Source: Burkholderia diffusa (GTDB lineage: Bacteria; Pseudomonadota; Gammaproteobacteria; Burkholderiales; Burkholderiaceae). Taken from it: a stretch of DNA of 64,000 bases. Both the position numbers and the translations under genes were made by a program. This document shows positions 44,286 through 52,797 of this stretch, piece after piece. The notes under the pieces were generated by a model. The model saw only the letters and a list, made by a program, of their open reading frames with translations, was not told where the DNA came from and made no database searches. Within the stretch, counting starts at the first letter, position 1, and the number at the start of each line of letters is the position of its first letter. The stretch covers positions 62,001-126,000 of the forward strand of contig NZ_CABVPN010000015.1 of assembly GCF_902499115.1 (NCBI RefSeq), given 5' to 3'.

Positions 44286-45404
44286 TCACTGTTCAATAAG
44301 TTTGCGCAGAATGGTTCGTGCGCATGCGTCCCAAGTACTTCCGACGTAAGTCGATCGAATGAGCTCGTTTTCGGATGCGAGCTTTATCGGATTGCTCGTC
44401 AGCTCAAAAATGTGGCAGGCCCATTCGTCTGGCTTCAAGGGGTGCGCCAACCGGACGAGGTCGGGCGCGATTTCTACCATGCTCGAAGTCGACGAAGCAA
44501 CGCACTGTTTTCCATATCGCAAGCTCTCGGCTATCGGCAATCCCCAACCTTCGTACAAGGAAGGAAATGCCGTAAACTGGCACTTCCGATACAAATAATC
44601 GAGTTCGCCATCCGAAATATCGGAAAGCACGAAAACCTTGCCTTTGATGGCTGGATCGTGCTGGCATTGGAATTCGAGCGAATTATTCAGCCATCCGGGC
44701 CGGCCGACGATGACGAGATTCGGGAGTTCTCTCTTGCCATCAGCATTCAGCAGTCGATACGCATTCATGAGCGCCACATGATTCTTGCGCAGCTCGAGCG
44801 TGCCAACCGACAAAATGAAATCTCCGAGGTAACCGAATTTTCCTTCAGCGTCCCCTGCGTCGACAGACTCGGGGACATCTAGCTCATCGCCGAGCCTGAC
44901 AACTGCGATCTCTTTTGCCTCTTCCGTCACCCCCGTCCAGGCGTATACGTCGTGCCGCGTGGCCTCGGAAATCGCGAACGAAGATTTCACAAGATCCAGC
45001 GTTTCCCGCGTCCAGTTCCCCATATAGTTGCCGTAGCCTTCCGCCTGCTCATAAAAGTGCGGAAACAACGTGGGAATCATGTCGTAAAACAGTTGATGAA
45101 AGTCGACGCCCGCTGCGACCAGCCCTCGGACGACGGGGTTGTAGCAAGCAAACGCCCAGTTAGCGCCACACGAAAATACCCTGTCTCCGCGCACGAATTC
45201 AACCGCGGCGCCAGCTTGACGCGTCTCCAGATCGAAATTGCGGAAGCCTTGCAGTTCCTCGTCCATCGCAATAAAGATCGTCTCAGGATAGATCGCCTTG
45301 AACGAATGCGCGAGACGTTCGACCGTCCTGGGGATACCCGTGGGACGGCCATGCCACCGAACCATCGTCGAATAGTCAAAAAATAGTCGTCCCATGGCGC
45401 TCAT
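44286..45404 (-). CDS. Family 4 glycosyltransferase (paralog C)
   Basis: A 372-residue GT-B transferase starting at ATG 45404 in ATGA overlap with the preceding gene. The N-terminus RLFFDYSTMVRWHGRPTGIP, the core LSVGTLELRKNHVALMNAY, and E-x7-E in YEGWGLPIAESLRYGKQC make it a clear tandem paralog of the next gene (paralog D). The shared stretch LRYGKQC-STSSM-EIAP is unmistakable. Donor probably GDP-D-rhamnose or GDP-mannose by locus content. Confidence 0.88.
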   Translation of the reverse strand: MSAMGRLFFDYSTMVRWHGRPTGIPRTVERLAHSFKAIYPETIFIAMDEELQGFRNFDLETRQAGAAVEFVRGDRVFSCGANWAFACYNPVVRGLVAAGVDFHQLFYDMIPTLFPHFYEQAEGYGNYMGNWTRETLDLVKSSFAISEATRHDVYAWTGVTEEAKEIAVVRLGDELDVPESVDAGDAEGKFGYLGDFILSVGTLELRKNHVALMNAYRLLNADGKRELPNLVIVGRPGWLNNSLEFQCQHDPAIKGKVFVLSDISDGELDYLYRKCQFTAFPSLYEGWGLPIAESLRYGKQCVASSTSSMVEIAPDLVRLAHPLKPDEWACHIFELTSNPIKLASENELIRSTYVGSTWDACARTILRKLIEQ

Positions 45405-46516
45405 CCATTGAATACCGTCTTATCGGAGCGGAGCCCGGTCAACACCTGCTCGGCACTTTGCATCCAGGACGTCCCGCGGTAGCTGGTCACAACACGAGCG
45501 GTCTCCTCCGACAGTTGAGCTGGATTCAGATAAAGCTCCTCAATTTGCCGCGCCCATTGCTCCACCTTCAACGGGTGCGCGAAGCGCGTCAATTCGGGGG
45601 CAATCTCCGTCATGCTCGACGTCGACGAAGTCACGCACTGCTTCCCATAGCGCAGGCTCTCCGCGACCGGCAGGCCCCACCCCTCGTAAAGCGCGGGGTA
45701 GAGCGTGAACATTGCGTTCGCATAAAGATAGTCCAGCTCCGCATCAGAAACATCGGACATCACAAAAATGCTGCCAGAGACTGCCGGATCGTTTTCAACC
45801 TGAAACTTGATCGAGTAGTCGAGCCATCCCTGTCGACCAACAATCACCAGTTTCGGCAGGTCGCTCGTCCCCTCGCTCGCAAGCAAGCGATACGCATTCA
45901 ATAGTGCGATATGATTTTTTCGACATTCAACCGTACCGACCGACAGGACATACTTACCCAGGCCCGAAATCTCAGGACGGGGCACTACCGAATTCGCCTC
46001 GCCGCGATGGATTTCATCGCCCAGCCGAATCACCTTGATCTCTGGTGCCGACAAGCCACTTCTTTCCGCGAACTCAATAACATCCCGCTTCGTGTTTTCC
46101 GATATCGAAAATGAAAAATCAGCAAGCGACAACGTCTCTCGCAGCCACGCGCGATAAATATCCGGAAATCCTGGACCATAAAAATAGGGGAATTTATCCG
46201 GAATCGTGTCATAGAAAAGAATGGACACTTTCGCGCCCTCCTTTCGCACTTTCCTCAGACACTCATTGAACCCTGGAATATCCCAATTTGCGCCAGCCGA
46301 AAAAATGACGTCATGCGGCGAGAGATGCACACGATCGCCCATCGCCTTGGCGCTTGGATCATAGTAACGCAACTCTTCCTGCTCAGAGAAACTAACAGGC
46401 ACGACATCACCATCAAGTTTCACAAGCTCGGCACCAATCAGATGCACCACGCGACTTATTCCCGTGGGATTACCCGTCCAGCGCGCCAATGTGGTGTAGT
46501 CAAAATAAATTGCCAT
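45401..46516 (-). CDS. Family 4 glycosyltransferase (paralog D)
   Basis: A 371-residue GT-B transferase, almost equal in length to its neighbour paralog C. N-terminus IYFDYTTLARWTGNPTGISR, core LSVGTVECRKNHIALLNAYR, E-x7-E in YEGWGLPVAESLRYGKQC. The coding sequence is more AT-rich than the flanking housekeeping genes. The pair presumably adds successive sugars of the same kind with different linkage or acceptor. Confidence 0.88.
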   Translation of the reverse strand: MAIYFDYTTLARWTGNPTGISRVVHLIGAELVKLDGDVVPVSFSEQEELRYYDPSAKAMGDRVHLSPHDVIFSAGANWDIPGFNECLRKVRKEGAKVSILFYDTIPDKFPYFYGPGFPDIYRAWLRETLSLADFSFSISENTKRDVIEFAERSGLSAPEIKVIRLGDEIHRGEANSVVPRPEISGLGKYVLSVGTVECRKNHIALLNAYRLLASEGTSDLPKLVIVGRQGWLDYSIKFQVENDPAVSGSIFVMSDVSDAELDYLYANAMFTLYPALYEGWGLPVAESLRYGKQCVTSSTSSMTEIAPELTRFAHPLKVEQWARQIEELYLNPAQLSEETARVVTSYRGTSWMQSAEQVLTGLRSDKTVFNG

Positions 46517-46527
46517 ATTCCACTCAG

Positions 46528-47724
46528 TTATCCCGCAACGCTTTTTTTCAAGAAATATTCTTCAATCTTTTCCGGAAGATCACCCAACAGATTCTCCCAT
46601 TTCAATTCCTGCTCGACGCTCGGTCGAACATATGATTCCTCCACCCGCACTGAATCCATCCCTGCCACCAGTTCGGCAGGTGAATCGAACAGAAAGACAC
46701 CATGCTCGCGCATATAATTCTCGAACCCGCGGAACGAATACTTCGACCCAACAACCGTTTTACCCGAGAGAAGTGCCTGCGCAGTCTTCAAGTTACTCCC
46801 ACCTCCCCCCCATACCGGCAACACGACACCAGCAGCGGCGGCGATCGCCGAATTTATTTCGTCCGTTTCAGCAAGCCCCTGAATGCTAAAATTTGGGAGG
46901 TCCGATTCCTTAAGGCCATACGTCGCCATCAAGCCCGGCCCAGCGTTCCCAAACACCCAAACCTTGAGCCTGCCACTCGGCAGATCATTAATTCCGCCTC
47001 CAATCAGTGCATGCAAACCGTCAATATTAGGCGGGTGCCAGCTACCGACGAAAACCCAATTTCGCTCGTAATCTTTAAATTTTTGCAACCAGCGTGACTT
47101 CGCTGGTGCGTCATTGATCCCTTGATGGCCGTTTCGGTAAAGTAGAACATCTGTCGCCGGCGCCATCGATTTCAGATACTCGACGTCTCCCTCCGTAACC
47201 GCCAATGACAGATCAGCACGCCGGGCGATACCACGCTCGATTTCAGCGACGCGCGCAAGATTCGATTCAAGATCAGCTCCTCGAAAAATACCCTCATAAA
47301 CATCTTTCTTGAGCGCATATTCATTATTATGAGAGCTATAAACAACAAGAGCATCACCGATAGCGCGATCACGAAGCATCTCCTCGATCAAAGGCCACAT
47401 AAATGGCTGCTCAATCAGGACAATATCCGGCGAAAACTCTTTCACAGCGCTCACGACTCGCGCCCTCAACTCCGGCCGACTTCCAAGATAATCATTTATC
47501 CCCCAATCTGCCAGGTATCCATTTTTGATGACCTGCATGCAGCCGTCATGATCAAGATTGACGCTCAGCCCCGCAATCGAATCCCCCTGACTCAGCGAGA
47601 ACGAAAGCGTCTCGACGCGAAATTTTTCCCGAAGTGATTTTCTAATATAAAAAGATCGCAGCTTCCCACCATGATCCGGGTGATCAATGGGGTACGTCGT
47701 AACTTGAAGTATTTTCGCGATCAT
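46528..47724 (-). CDS. Glycosyltransferase, GT4-like (divergent)
   Basis: A 398-residue GT-B-type protein: AKILQVTTYPIDHPDHGGKLRSFYIR at the N-terminus, VFVGSWHPPNIDGLHALI in the middle, and a GGGGSNLKTAQALLSGKTVV nucleotide-site region that lacks the usual E-x7-E glutamates. This variant is common among sugar transferases of the Glyco_trans_1_4 group. The gene is markedly AT-rich with many rare codons, and 88 AT-rich bases separate it from the previous gene. Confidence 0.8.
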   Translation of the reverse strand: MIAKILQVTTYPIDHPDHGGKLRSFYIRKSLREKFRVETLSFSLSQGDSIAGLSVNLDHDGCMQVIKNGYLADWGINDYLGSRPELRARVVSAVKEFSPDIVLIEQPFMWPLIEEMLRDRAIGDALVVYSSHNNEYALKKDVYEGIFRGADLESNLARVAEIERGIARRADLSLAVTEGDVEYLKSMAPATDVLLYRNGHQGINDAPAKSRWLQKFKDYERNWVFVGSWHPPNIDGLHALIGGGINDLPSGRLKVWVFGNAGPGLMATYGLKESDLPNFSIQGLAETDEINSAIAAAAGVVLPVWGGGGSNLKTAQALLSGKTVVGSKYSFRGFENYMREHGVFLFDSPAELVAGMDSVRVEESYVRPSVEQELKWENLLGDLPEKIEEYFLKKSVAG

Positions 47725-47812
47725 GATTTACATCCAATCCGCAGCCAAAATAATCTCCTATCGCCCCAATCACCCACACCCAAGGACGATAATATATATC
47801 TCATCAGGCAAA

Positions 47813-49570
47813 TCAATGGGCTAGCGCAGACATCAAATGATCTCGCAGCCCACTCAATTTCACCCCCGCACCCATCCAGTAATTTATAGCATCAGCGTCC
47901 GCAGGCTTACCCAAAATAATACGGTAAGCAAAATTAATTGATGCTGGCGTTACCGTATTATCCGCATCAAGAAGCACCCCGAATACCAAGTGGTCGCGCA
48001 GATAGCCCAAGCTGGCCTTCGACCCCATCCAGTAATTTACTGCGTCGGCGTCCGCTGCTCGGCCCAGGATGATTTCATATGCAAGCTTAATGGACTCTGG
48101 AGACAGGACGCCGTCCGATTCGAGCAACCCAGCCTGCAGCTCACCTTTGAGATCAGCAAGGGTCGGGCAGCGCTCCTGCCAGAACTTTAGCGTCTCGTCG
48201 CTATCGATTTCTCGATCAAGAAGAATTCGATACGCCCATCGGATAGCCTCTTGATCAAGCGGGCTTTCGAAGTTCCGGAGTTCACCGTGAAGCGCCGTCG
48301 CGAGACTCGGAATCACCGGGCACTGTTCAACCCATCGTTGCGCTATCTCGACGTCGTCCAATTCACGTCCAAGAATCAGTCGATAGGCCCACGCAACGGC
48401 TTCGATCGAAGTCTGTTGCTTGAACGGCGGCAGTCCGAATGCGTATTGCGGCGCGACCTGACGAACCAGTGCCGATAGTTCCTTGGCCGATTCCGCCCAA
48501 CCCGCGAATTCGAGTTGCGAATGATCAACCACCGAACATCCGGCCCGCTCACCAATAAGACGCGCGAGATCTCCCGGCTTACTGACGTCAAAATAAAACG
48601 GATAGCTGCCAGCAAACTCGCCGAAAACCGGCAAGCGATTTGCGTAGACCGGCTTGCCATAGTTCAGCGCCTCTGCGAGCGGCAAACCGAAGCCTTCGGC
48701 ATGCGAAGGGCAAATGACGGCCGTCGCCCGCTCGTACAACACCTTGAGTTCGCTATCCGACACATTTGACCGCCATGATATCGGTCGCCCTATCTCCATG
48801 AGCGAATCGATGCGCGCGACTATCTCGTCCGCACCGGCTCCGCGCTTCCCTACCAGCACGAGCGGCATATCGTCGTTACGCGACCAGACAGTCTCCAGTT
48901 CGTCGAGCAATCGCATGATGCCCTTGCGGGGCTCCACCGTCCCGACGGTCAGCATATATGCCGCGGGCGTCTCTACATCACCGTGCGTAGCCCGCACCGC
49001 GTCGGGCCGCAAGCCAGGTGCCAGGGCAAATACGCCGGTGCAAGGTGCGACTTTTCCGCACGATTTCTCTTCCAAATACTTCCGCAAATCTGCCTGCGTC
49101 GCCCGCGAAATGCATGGCAGAAGATCCGCGTTTTTGATTACGGCGTCAAGCGCATGGCGAAAACCATCGATGTCACTCGGCTCGAAAAACTGCGAATGTG
49201 TAAGCGGAATAAGGTCATACACGACATTTACTACTGTCGCGCCGCGGCTGCGGATAAACGGCAACCACTCCGTCATACCCATGGTCCAGAAAGCGTCCGC
49301 GCATAAGTAAATATCGCGATAACCAAACGAGATCTTCGAGCATGACGGATCTGTACGGTCAGCCTCCGCCATCTTCAGCGCATCATCCAACCGATAGTAC
49401 CAGTCAAACTGATGACAGATCGGCACAAACTCCGCTGCGAGTTCGCGCTCGAATACATCTTTCTGCTCGAGCAAGCCACGCACTACGCGCTGAACACCAG
49501 TGTTCAGCCCTCCACGAATCGTAGAAGTGCAGTCGAAATAAATTTTCGGATCGTCATTCATAGCAGTCAT
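47813..49570 (-). CDS. Family 4 glycosyltransferase with four C-terminal DUF4214-like repeats
   Basis: A 585-residue protein, about 200 longer than its paralogs. Residues 1-385 are the transferase: IYFDCTSTIRGGLNTGVQRVV, VVYDLIPLTHSQFF, MLTVGTVEPRKGIMRLL, and E-x7-E in AEGFGLPLAEALNYGKP. Residues 388-583 are four repeats of exactly 51 residues resembling DUF4214 (AYRLILGRELD type), a module more often found in secreted or very large glycan-related proteins. The ATG at 49570 is in ATGA overlap with the previous gene. The tail might bind the growing polymer or partner enzymes. Confidence 0.85.
   Translation of the reverse strand: MTAMNDDPKIYFDCTSTIRGGLNTGVQRVVRGLLEQKDVFERELAAEFVPICHQFDWYYRLDDALKMAEADRTDPSCSKISFGYRDIYLCADAFWTMGMTEWLPFIRSRGATVVNVVYDLIPLTHSQFFEPSDIDGFRHALDAVIKNADLLPCISRATQADLRKYLEEKSCGKVAPCTGVFALAPGLRPDAVRATHGDVETPAAYMLTVGTVEPRKGIMRLLDELETVWSRNDDMPLVLVGKRGAGADEIVARIDSLMEIGRPISWRSNVSDSELKVLYERATAVICPSHAEGFGLPLAEALNYGKPVYANRLPVFGEFAGSYPFYFDVSKPGDLARLIGERAGCSVVDHSQLEFAGWAESAKELSALVRQVAPQYAFGLPPFKQQTSIEAVAWAYRLILGRELDDVEIAQRWVEQCPVIPSLATALHGELRNFESPLDQEAIRWAYRILLDREIDSDETLKFWQERCPTLADLKGELQAGLLESDGVLSPESIKLAYEIILGRAADADAVNYWMGSKASLGYLRDHLVFGVLLDADNTVTPASINFAYRIILGKPADADAINYWMGAGVKLSGLRDHLMSALAH
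47819..48409 (-). repeat. Four 51-residue DUF4214-like repeats
   Basis: The anchor AY-(R/E)-(I/L)-I-L starts at residues 395, 446, 497 and 548 of the glycosyltransferase, an exact period of 51. Repeats 3 and 4 share ADADA-(V/I)-NYWMG and DHL; repeats 1 and 2 are more diverged. This indicates repeated internal duplication, with the last one the most recent. Confidence 0.9.
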
Positions 49571-50577
49571 GACGCGTCTGCGCGCCCCGCAATATCAAGT
49601 TCATTCCGATAGACTTCACGAAGATCATTCGCGATTGTTCGCCATGTGAAATTTCGTTCGATTCGGTTCTTGAGTTCCGAACTACCGGTCGACTGAAGCG
49701 TTCGCTCGATGGCTTCCGAAATTGATTGGGTAGAATCCGGAGAAACGTACTCAGCTTGGTCAGCGAAGTACTCGACAGTGGACCCAACACTTGTAATCAC
49801 GATCTTTGCCCCGGTGGCGGCTGCCTCAAGCGCAGCGATACTCGGAGTTTCCAGCGTGCTTGGCATAACGAACGCTTCACACCCCGCATATGCAGAACGC
49901 AACAAAGGCGATCCATATGGCAGTTCGCCAACAAATAAGAGTTGATCGCCCGCGAGTTCGAAACATTTGTCGCGATAAACTTCATCACGGGCCAAACCAA
50001 CGACGACGAGCTTCATATCCGGAAACGATTTGATCGCATCGATGAGCCGAAGCTGGTTCTTCCGAGACTCGATGTTCGCCACGTTCAACAGATATCGCTG
50101 GTTCTCTAGCCCATAACGAGATTTGAAATCGCGACCATCCGCGGTGCCGAGGAACATGTCTTCGACACCGTTGTACACGACCGAAAAGCGCTCGAGCGGC
50201 AATTCGTAAACACGCGCAAGACTCTCGGCCTCTAATTTCGAATTGACAACCACACGATCGGCAATTGCAAGGAGTCGCTTGATCTCGTCGTGCGGGTACC
50301 AATATTTAGTTTCTTCAGTAACCCAAAGGTTCGGGCTGATCACGAGCCGTAAACCTTGCTTCTTAGCGTGCTCGCACAACTGAAATGACCCCGGCATCAC
50401 CGAAAAAAAATGGAACACATCGTGCTCTCTAAACTCGGGCTTCCATTGGTCGAAAAGATTGACCGAAACGCCAAGCGCACGCAAGTGCTCGTAGTAGGCA
50501 CATAGCTGGCGCTCCCCCCCACCGGGGCAGTCAAAGGCCCAAGGATAGCTTCCGATCAGAACTCTCAAGATTCCCAC
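49567..50577 (-). CDS. Family 4 glycosyltransferase (short form)
   Basis: A 336-residue GT-B transferase. N-terminus RVLIGSYPWAFDCPGGGERQLCA with a glycine-rich acceptor loop, YLLNVANIESRKNQLRLIDAI, and E-x7-E in LETPSIAALEAAATGAK. It is closely related to the transferase at 54001-54969 (same PGGGE/RGGGE loop and NVANIESRKNQ/SVGIIEERKNQ), another pair of paralogs in the locus. Donor unknown. Confidence 0.87.
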   Translation of the reverse strand: MGILRVLIGSYPWAFDCPGGGERQLCAYYEHLRALGVSVNLFDQWKPEFREHDVFHFFSVMPGSFQLCEHAKKQGLRLVISPNLWVTEETKYWYPHDEIKRLLAIADRVVVNSKLEAESLARVYELPLERFSVVYNGVEDMFLGTADGRDFKSRYGLENQRYLLNVANIESRKNQLRLIDAIKSFPDMKLVVVGLARDEVYRDKCFELAGDQLLFVGELPYGSPLLRSAYAGCEAFVMPSTLETPSIAALEAAATGAKIVITSVGSTVEYFADQAEYVSPDSTQSISEAIERTLQSTGSSELKNRIERNFTWRTIANDLREVYRNELDIAGRADAS

Positions 50578-50706
50578 TCGCTACAGATAGATTTCTAAAC
50601 CATCGGACAATATGCGCTCGTCGCCACTGGCCTTGCCGGGCGTCCGCGCCGCGAAATATCCTTCATGTGCCGATGTCGTCGGCACGACGCGAAATTCGAT
50701 CGACTA

Positions 50707-51459
50707 CTACTGTTGATTCCAAATCGTATGCATCAGCCAATCTCGCCCCGTCACGCCCGATGCTTCGTCTGACAATAGAAACGCGACCAAGTTGGCCACC
50801 TCAACCGGAGTATTGAAGCGCTTCAATTCGAGTGGTGCACACGTATCCTGGTAGAACTGCTCCGAGCCCATGCCAAGGTCAGCAGCCATACGATCAACAT
50901 CCTTGAATGACATCTCGGTACCAACCCAACCTGGGCAGACCGCGTTGACCGTCACACCTTCCGCTCCAAGCTCCTTCGCCCAACATTTCGTCATGCCAAT
51001 CAAGCCGAATTTGGATGCACAGTAAGCAGAGTATCCGGCCCGCCCCTCCTGACCGAGCTGTGATGCAATGTTGACGATCCGACCGGGCCGGCTCAAGCGC
51101 GGCAGCAACCCTTTTGTCAGGAGATATGGGCCGGTCAGATTGGTGCTCAGTACCTCATTTAAAGGATCATCACCTTCATCGAGCATACCGAACGTCTTGC
51201 AAATGCCCGCATTGTTCACGATACCCCAAAACGACTCTCGCCAGCCGGCCACAAACTGACCAATCTGCTCGCTGCTCGCCAGATCAACCGCAAACACGTT
51301 CGCACCCGATTCTTTCACGAAATCAGCGCATCGCAGCTCTTCTGCCGACGCCTCGCTGCTGACCATGAGATCGAGGTCGTATTGCTTGAGTGTTAGCACC
51401 TCGGCAATCGCACGACCGATGCCACGACTTGCCCCAGTTACGATGACGCGTTTACGCAT
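50707..51459 (-). CDS. SDR-family oxidoreductase
   Basis: A 250-residue classical short-chain dehydrogenase: TGASRGIG at 8-15, NNAG at 82-85, catalytic Ser133, Tyr146 and Lys150 in SAYCASK, and PGWVGTEM after it. NADP is suggested by the basic residue after the first glycine motif. The C-terminus ends GRDWLMHTIWNQQ instead of the common GQ-x-LxVDGG, so its substrate site differs. It lies two genes after the unusual sugar-phosphate cyclase and is the natural candidate to act on a ketocyclitol. The 129 bases downstream hold no gene. Confidence 0.88.
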   Translation of the reverse strand: MRKRVIVTGASRGIGRAIAEVLTLKQYDLDLMVSSEASAEELRCADFVKESGANVFAVDLASSEQIGQFVAGWRESFWGIVNNAGICKTFGMLDEGDDPLNEVLSTNLTGPYLLTKGLLPRLSRPGRIVNIASQLGQEGRAGYSAYCASKFGLIGMTKCWAKELGAEGVTVNAVCPGWVGTEMSFKDVDRMAADLGMGSEQFYQDTCAPLELKRFNTPVEVANLVAFLLSDEASGVTGRDWLMHTIWNQQ

Positions 51460-52664
51460 TAGTCAGCATCCCAGAAAGATTCGTTGTTTCGCATTCTTCC
51501 GATAGCCGCCATCAACTGCGTGGCGGAATCCGGCCAAGTGAGCACCTCCATACCGTCGGGCGACATACGTTGTCCAGCGTTCCACTTGGCAAGCCACTCG
51601 ACAAGCAGGCCTTTCAAGTCCTCGCTCGACACGCCGTAAAAGTAGCTTGCCGCATTGCCGCAAATTTCCTGAAATACCGGAATGTCGCGAACGATCAATG
51701 GTAGTTTGAAATGCGCCGCTTCAACGAGCGGCAAGCCAAAGCCCTCCGCCAGAGAAAGGGCAAACAGCGCAGATGACGCCATGTATACCTCTCGCAGGTA
51801 CTCGTCGCTGATGCCGTCCAGCCAAAACAGCCGCCTGTTCAGTTCGGGATGACGCTCGATGCGCTCGGTCAGATGCCCGATTTTCCAACCCGCTCTCCCG
51901 ACAAACACGAGCTTCACGTCTCGGCCCTCCGCCCAGAGCATCTCTATCGCATCGAGTGCGAGTTCGTGCCCCTTTCTAGGTTCGAGCGTGCCGACCATGA
52001 GAAATGTCGTCGACGAACTGAGTTGCTCCAGGACGTCCCGTGCGTTGGCCGGCAATCCGTGGGAAGGGAGACTCTCGGTGATGTCCGAACCGAGATGGAA
52101 ATACTCGAGCTTCGGTCGATCTTGGCGAGCCGGAGGAAACCGCTCCAGCCAGGAAGCAACGTCCTTGCGTACGGCATCTGAGATGCAGATCATTCCATCG
52201 CTTTCTTCACTGACGCACTCAAACCAGAAATTGAATAGCTTGAGATAGTCGTTCCCTTCGAACCACGCGTTGGTTCCTTCGAACCATTCCGGATACATCA
52301 ACGGAATGAGGTCGTACACAACGAAATACACGCCGACTCCGTGCGCACGGAATCGGACGAGTTCCTGACGCAGCGAAGGCGTGATGTTGTACGCAAGATC
52401 AACGCTGAGGAAAATATCGCCCTTCGCCGGTTCGATCGCAATTTCAACAGACGGATCGAGATTTCCCGCCAGTTGACGCTCGGCTAGCGCGGTGGCAGTT
52501 ACAAAATGGCCCTTTGCCCCGTCCCCTCGTACCGGAATGACCTTCCAGTCCGCAGGCGTTTTTCGCCTCAACGCATGAAGCAACGCACGCGTGACACGCT
52601 GGATGCCGGTCCCTTTGTCAAACCCGGCCAGTTCGGTCACGTCGAAGAATAAACGGTGGCGCAT
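51459..52664 (-). CDS. Family 4 glycosyltransferase (paralog H)
   Basis: A 401-residue GT-B transferase starting at ATG 52664 (MRHRLFFDVTELAGFDKGTGIQRV); the open frame extends 29 codons further but this start fits the paralogs. VVYDLIPLMYPEWF, MVGTLEPRKGHELAL and E-x7-E in AEGFGLPLVEAAHFKLP are present. The N-terminal FDVTE-GTGIQRV pattern is that of the mannosyltransferase domains of WbdA-like proteins. The stop shares a base with the SDR start. Confidence 0.87.
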   Translation of the reverse strand: MRHRLFFDVTELAGFDKGTGIQRVTRALLHALRRKTPADWKVIPVRGDGAKGHFVTATALAERQLAGNLDPSVEIAIEPAKGDIFLSVDLAYNITPSLRQELVRFRAHGVGVYFVVYDLIPLMYPEWFEGTNAWFEGNDYLKLFNFWFECVSEESDGMICISDAVRKDVASWLERFPPARQDRPKLEYFHLGSDITESLPSHGLPANARDVLEQLSSSTTFLMVGTLEPRKGHELALDAIEMLWAEGRDVKLVFVGRAGWKIGHLTERIERHPELNRRLFWLDGISDEYLREVYMASSALFALSLAEGFGLPLVEAAHFKLPLIVRDIPVFQEICGNAASYFYGVSSEDLKGLLVEWLAKWNAGQRMSPDGMEVLTWPDSATQLMAAIGRMRNNESFWDAD

Positions 52665-52689
52665 GAACTTCAATCTCAAAATAAACAGA

Positions 52690-52716
52690 CACCGCCGCTC
52701 GACATCAGCGGCGGTG
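52690..52716 (-). terminator. Strong hairpin inside the operon, upstream of paralog H
   Basis: A perfect 10-bp stem, CACCGCCGCT (52690-52699) and AGCGGCGGTG (52707-52716), loop 7. On the - strand it is followed by TCTGTTTATTTT. It could end transcription from the cyclase gene in part, or act as an attenuator. Confidence 0.6.
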
Positions 52717-52751
52717 CAAACAAACAGCCAAAACGAGTATTCGTGAGCCAT

Positions 52752-52771
52752 GCAGCCTCAGATGAGGCTGC
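52752..52771 (-). other. Second hairpin, directly behind the cyclase gene
   Basis: A 9-bp stem, GCAGCCTCA (52752-52760) and TGAGGCTGC (52763-52771), with a 2-base loop (so one pair fewer in practice). It lies 27 bases after the cyclase stop and 36 bases before the first hairpin. Confidence 0.5.
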
Positions 52772-52797
52772 CCGCCACAAACCCCGCTAAGCTCCGA

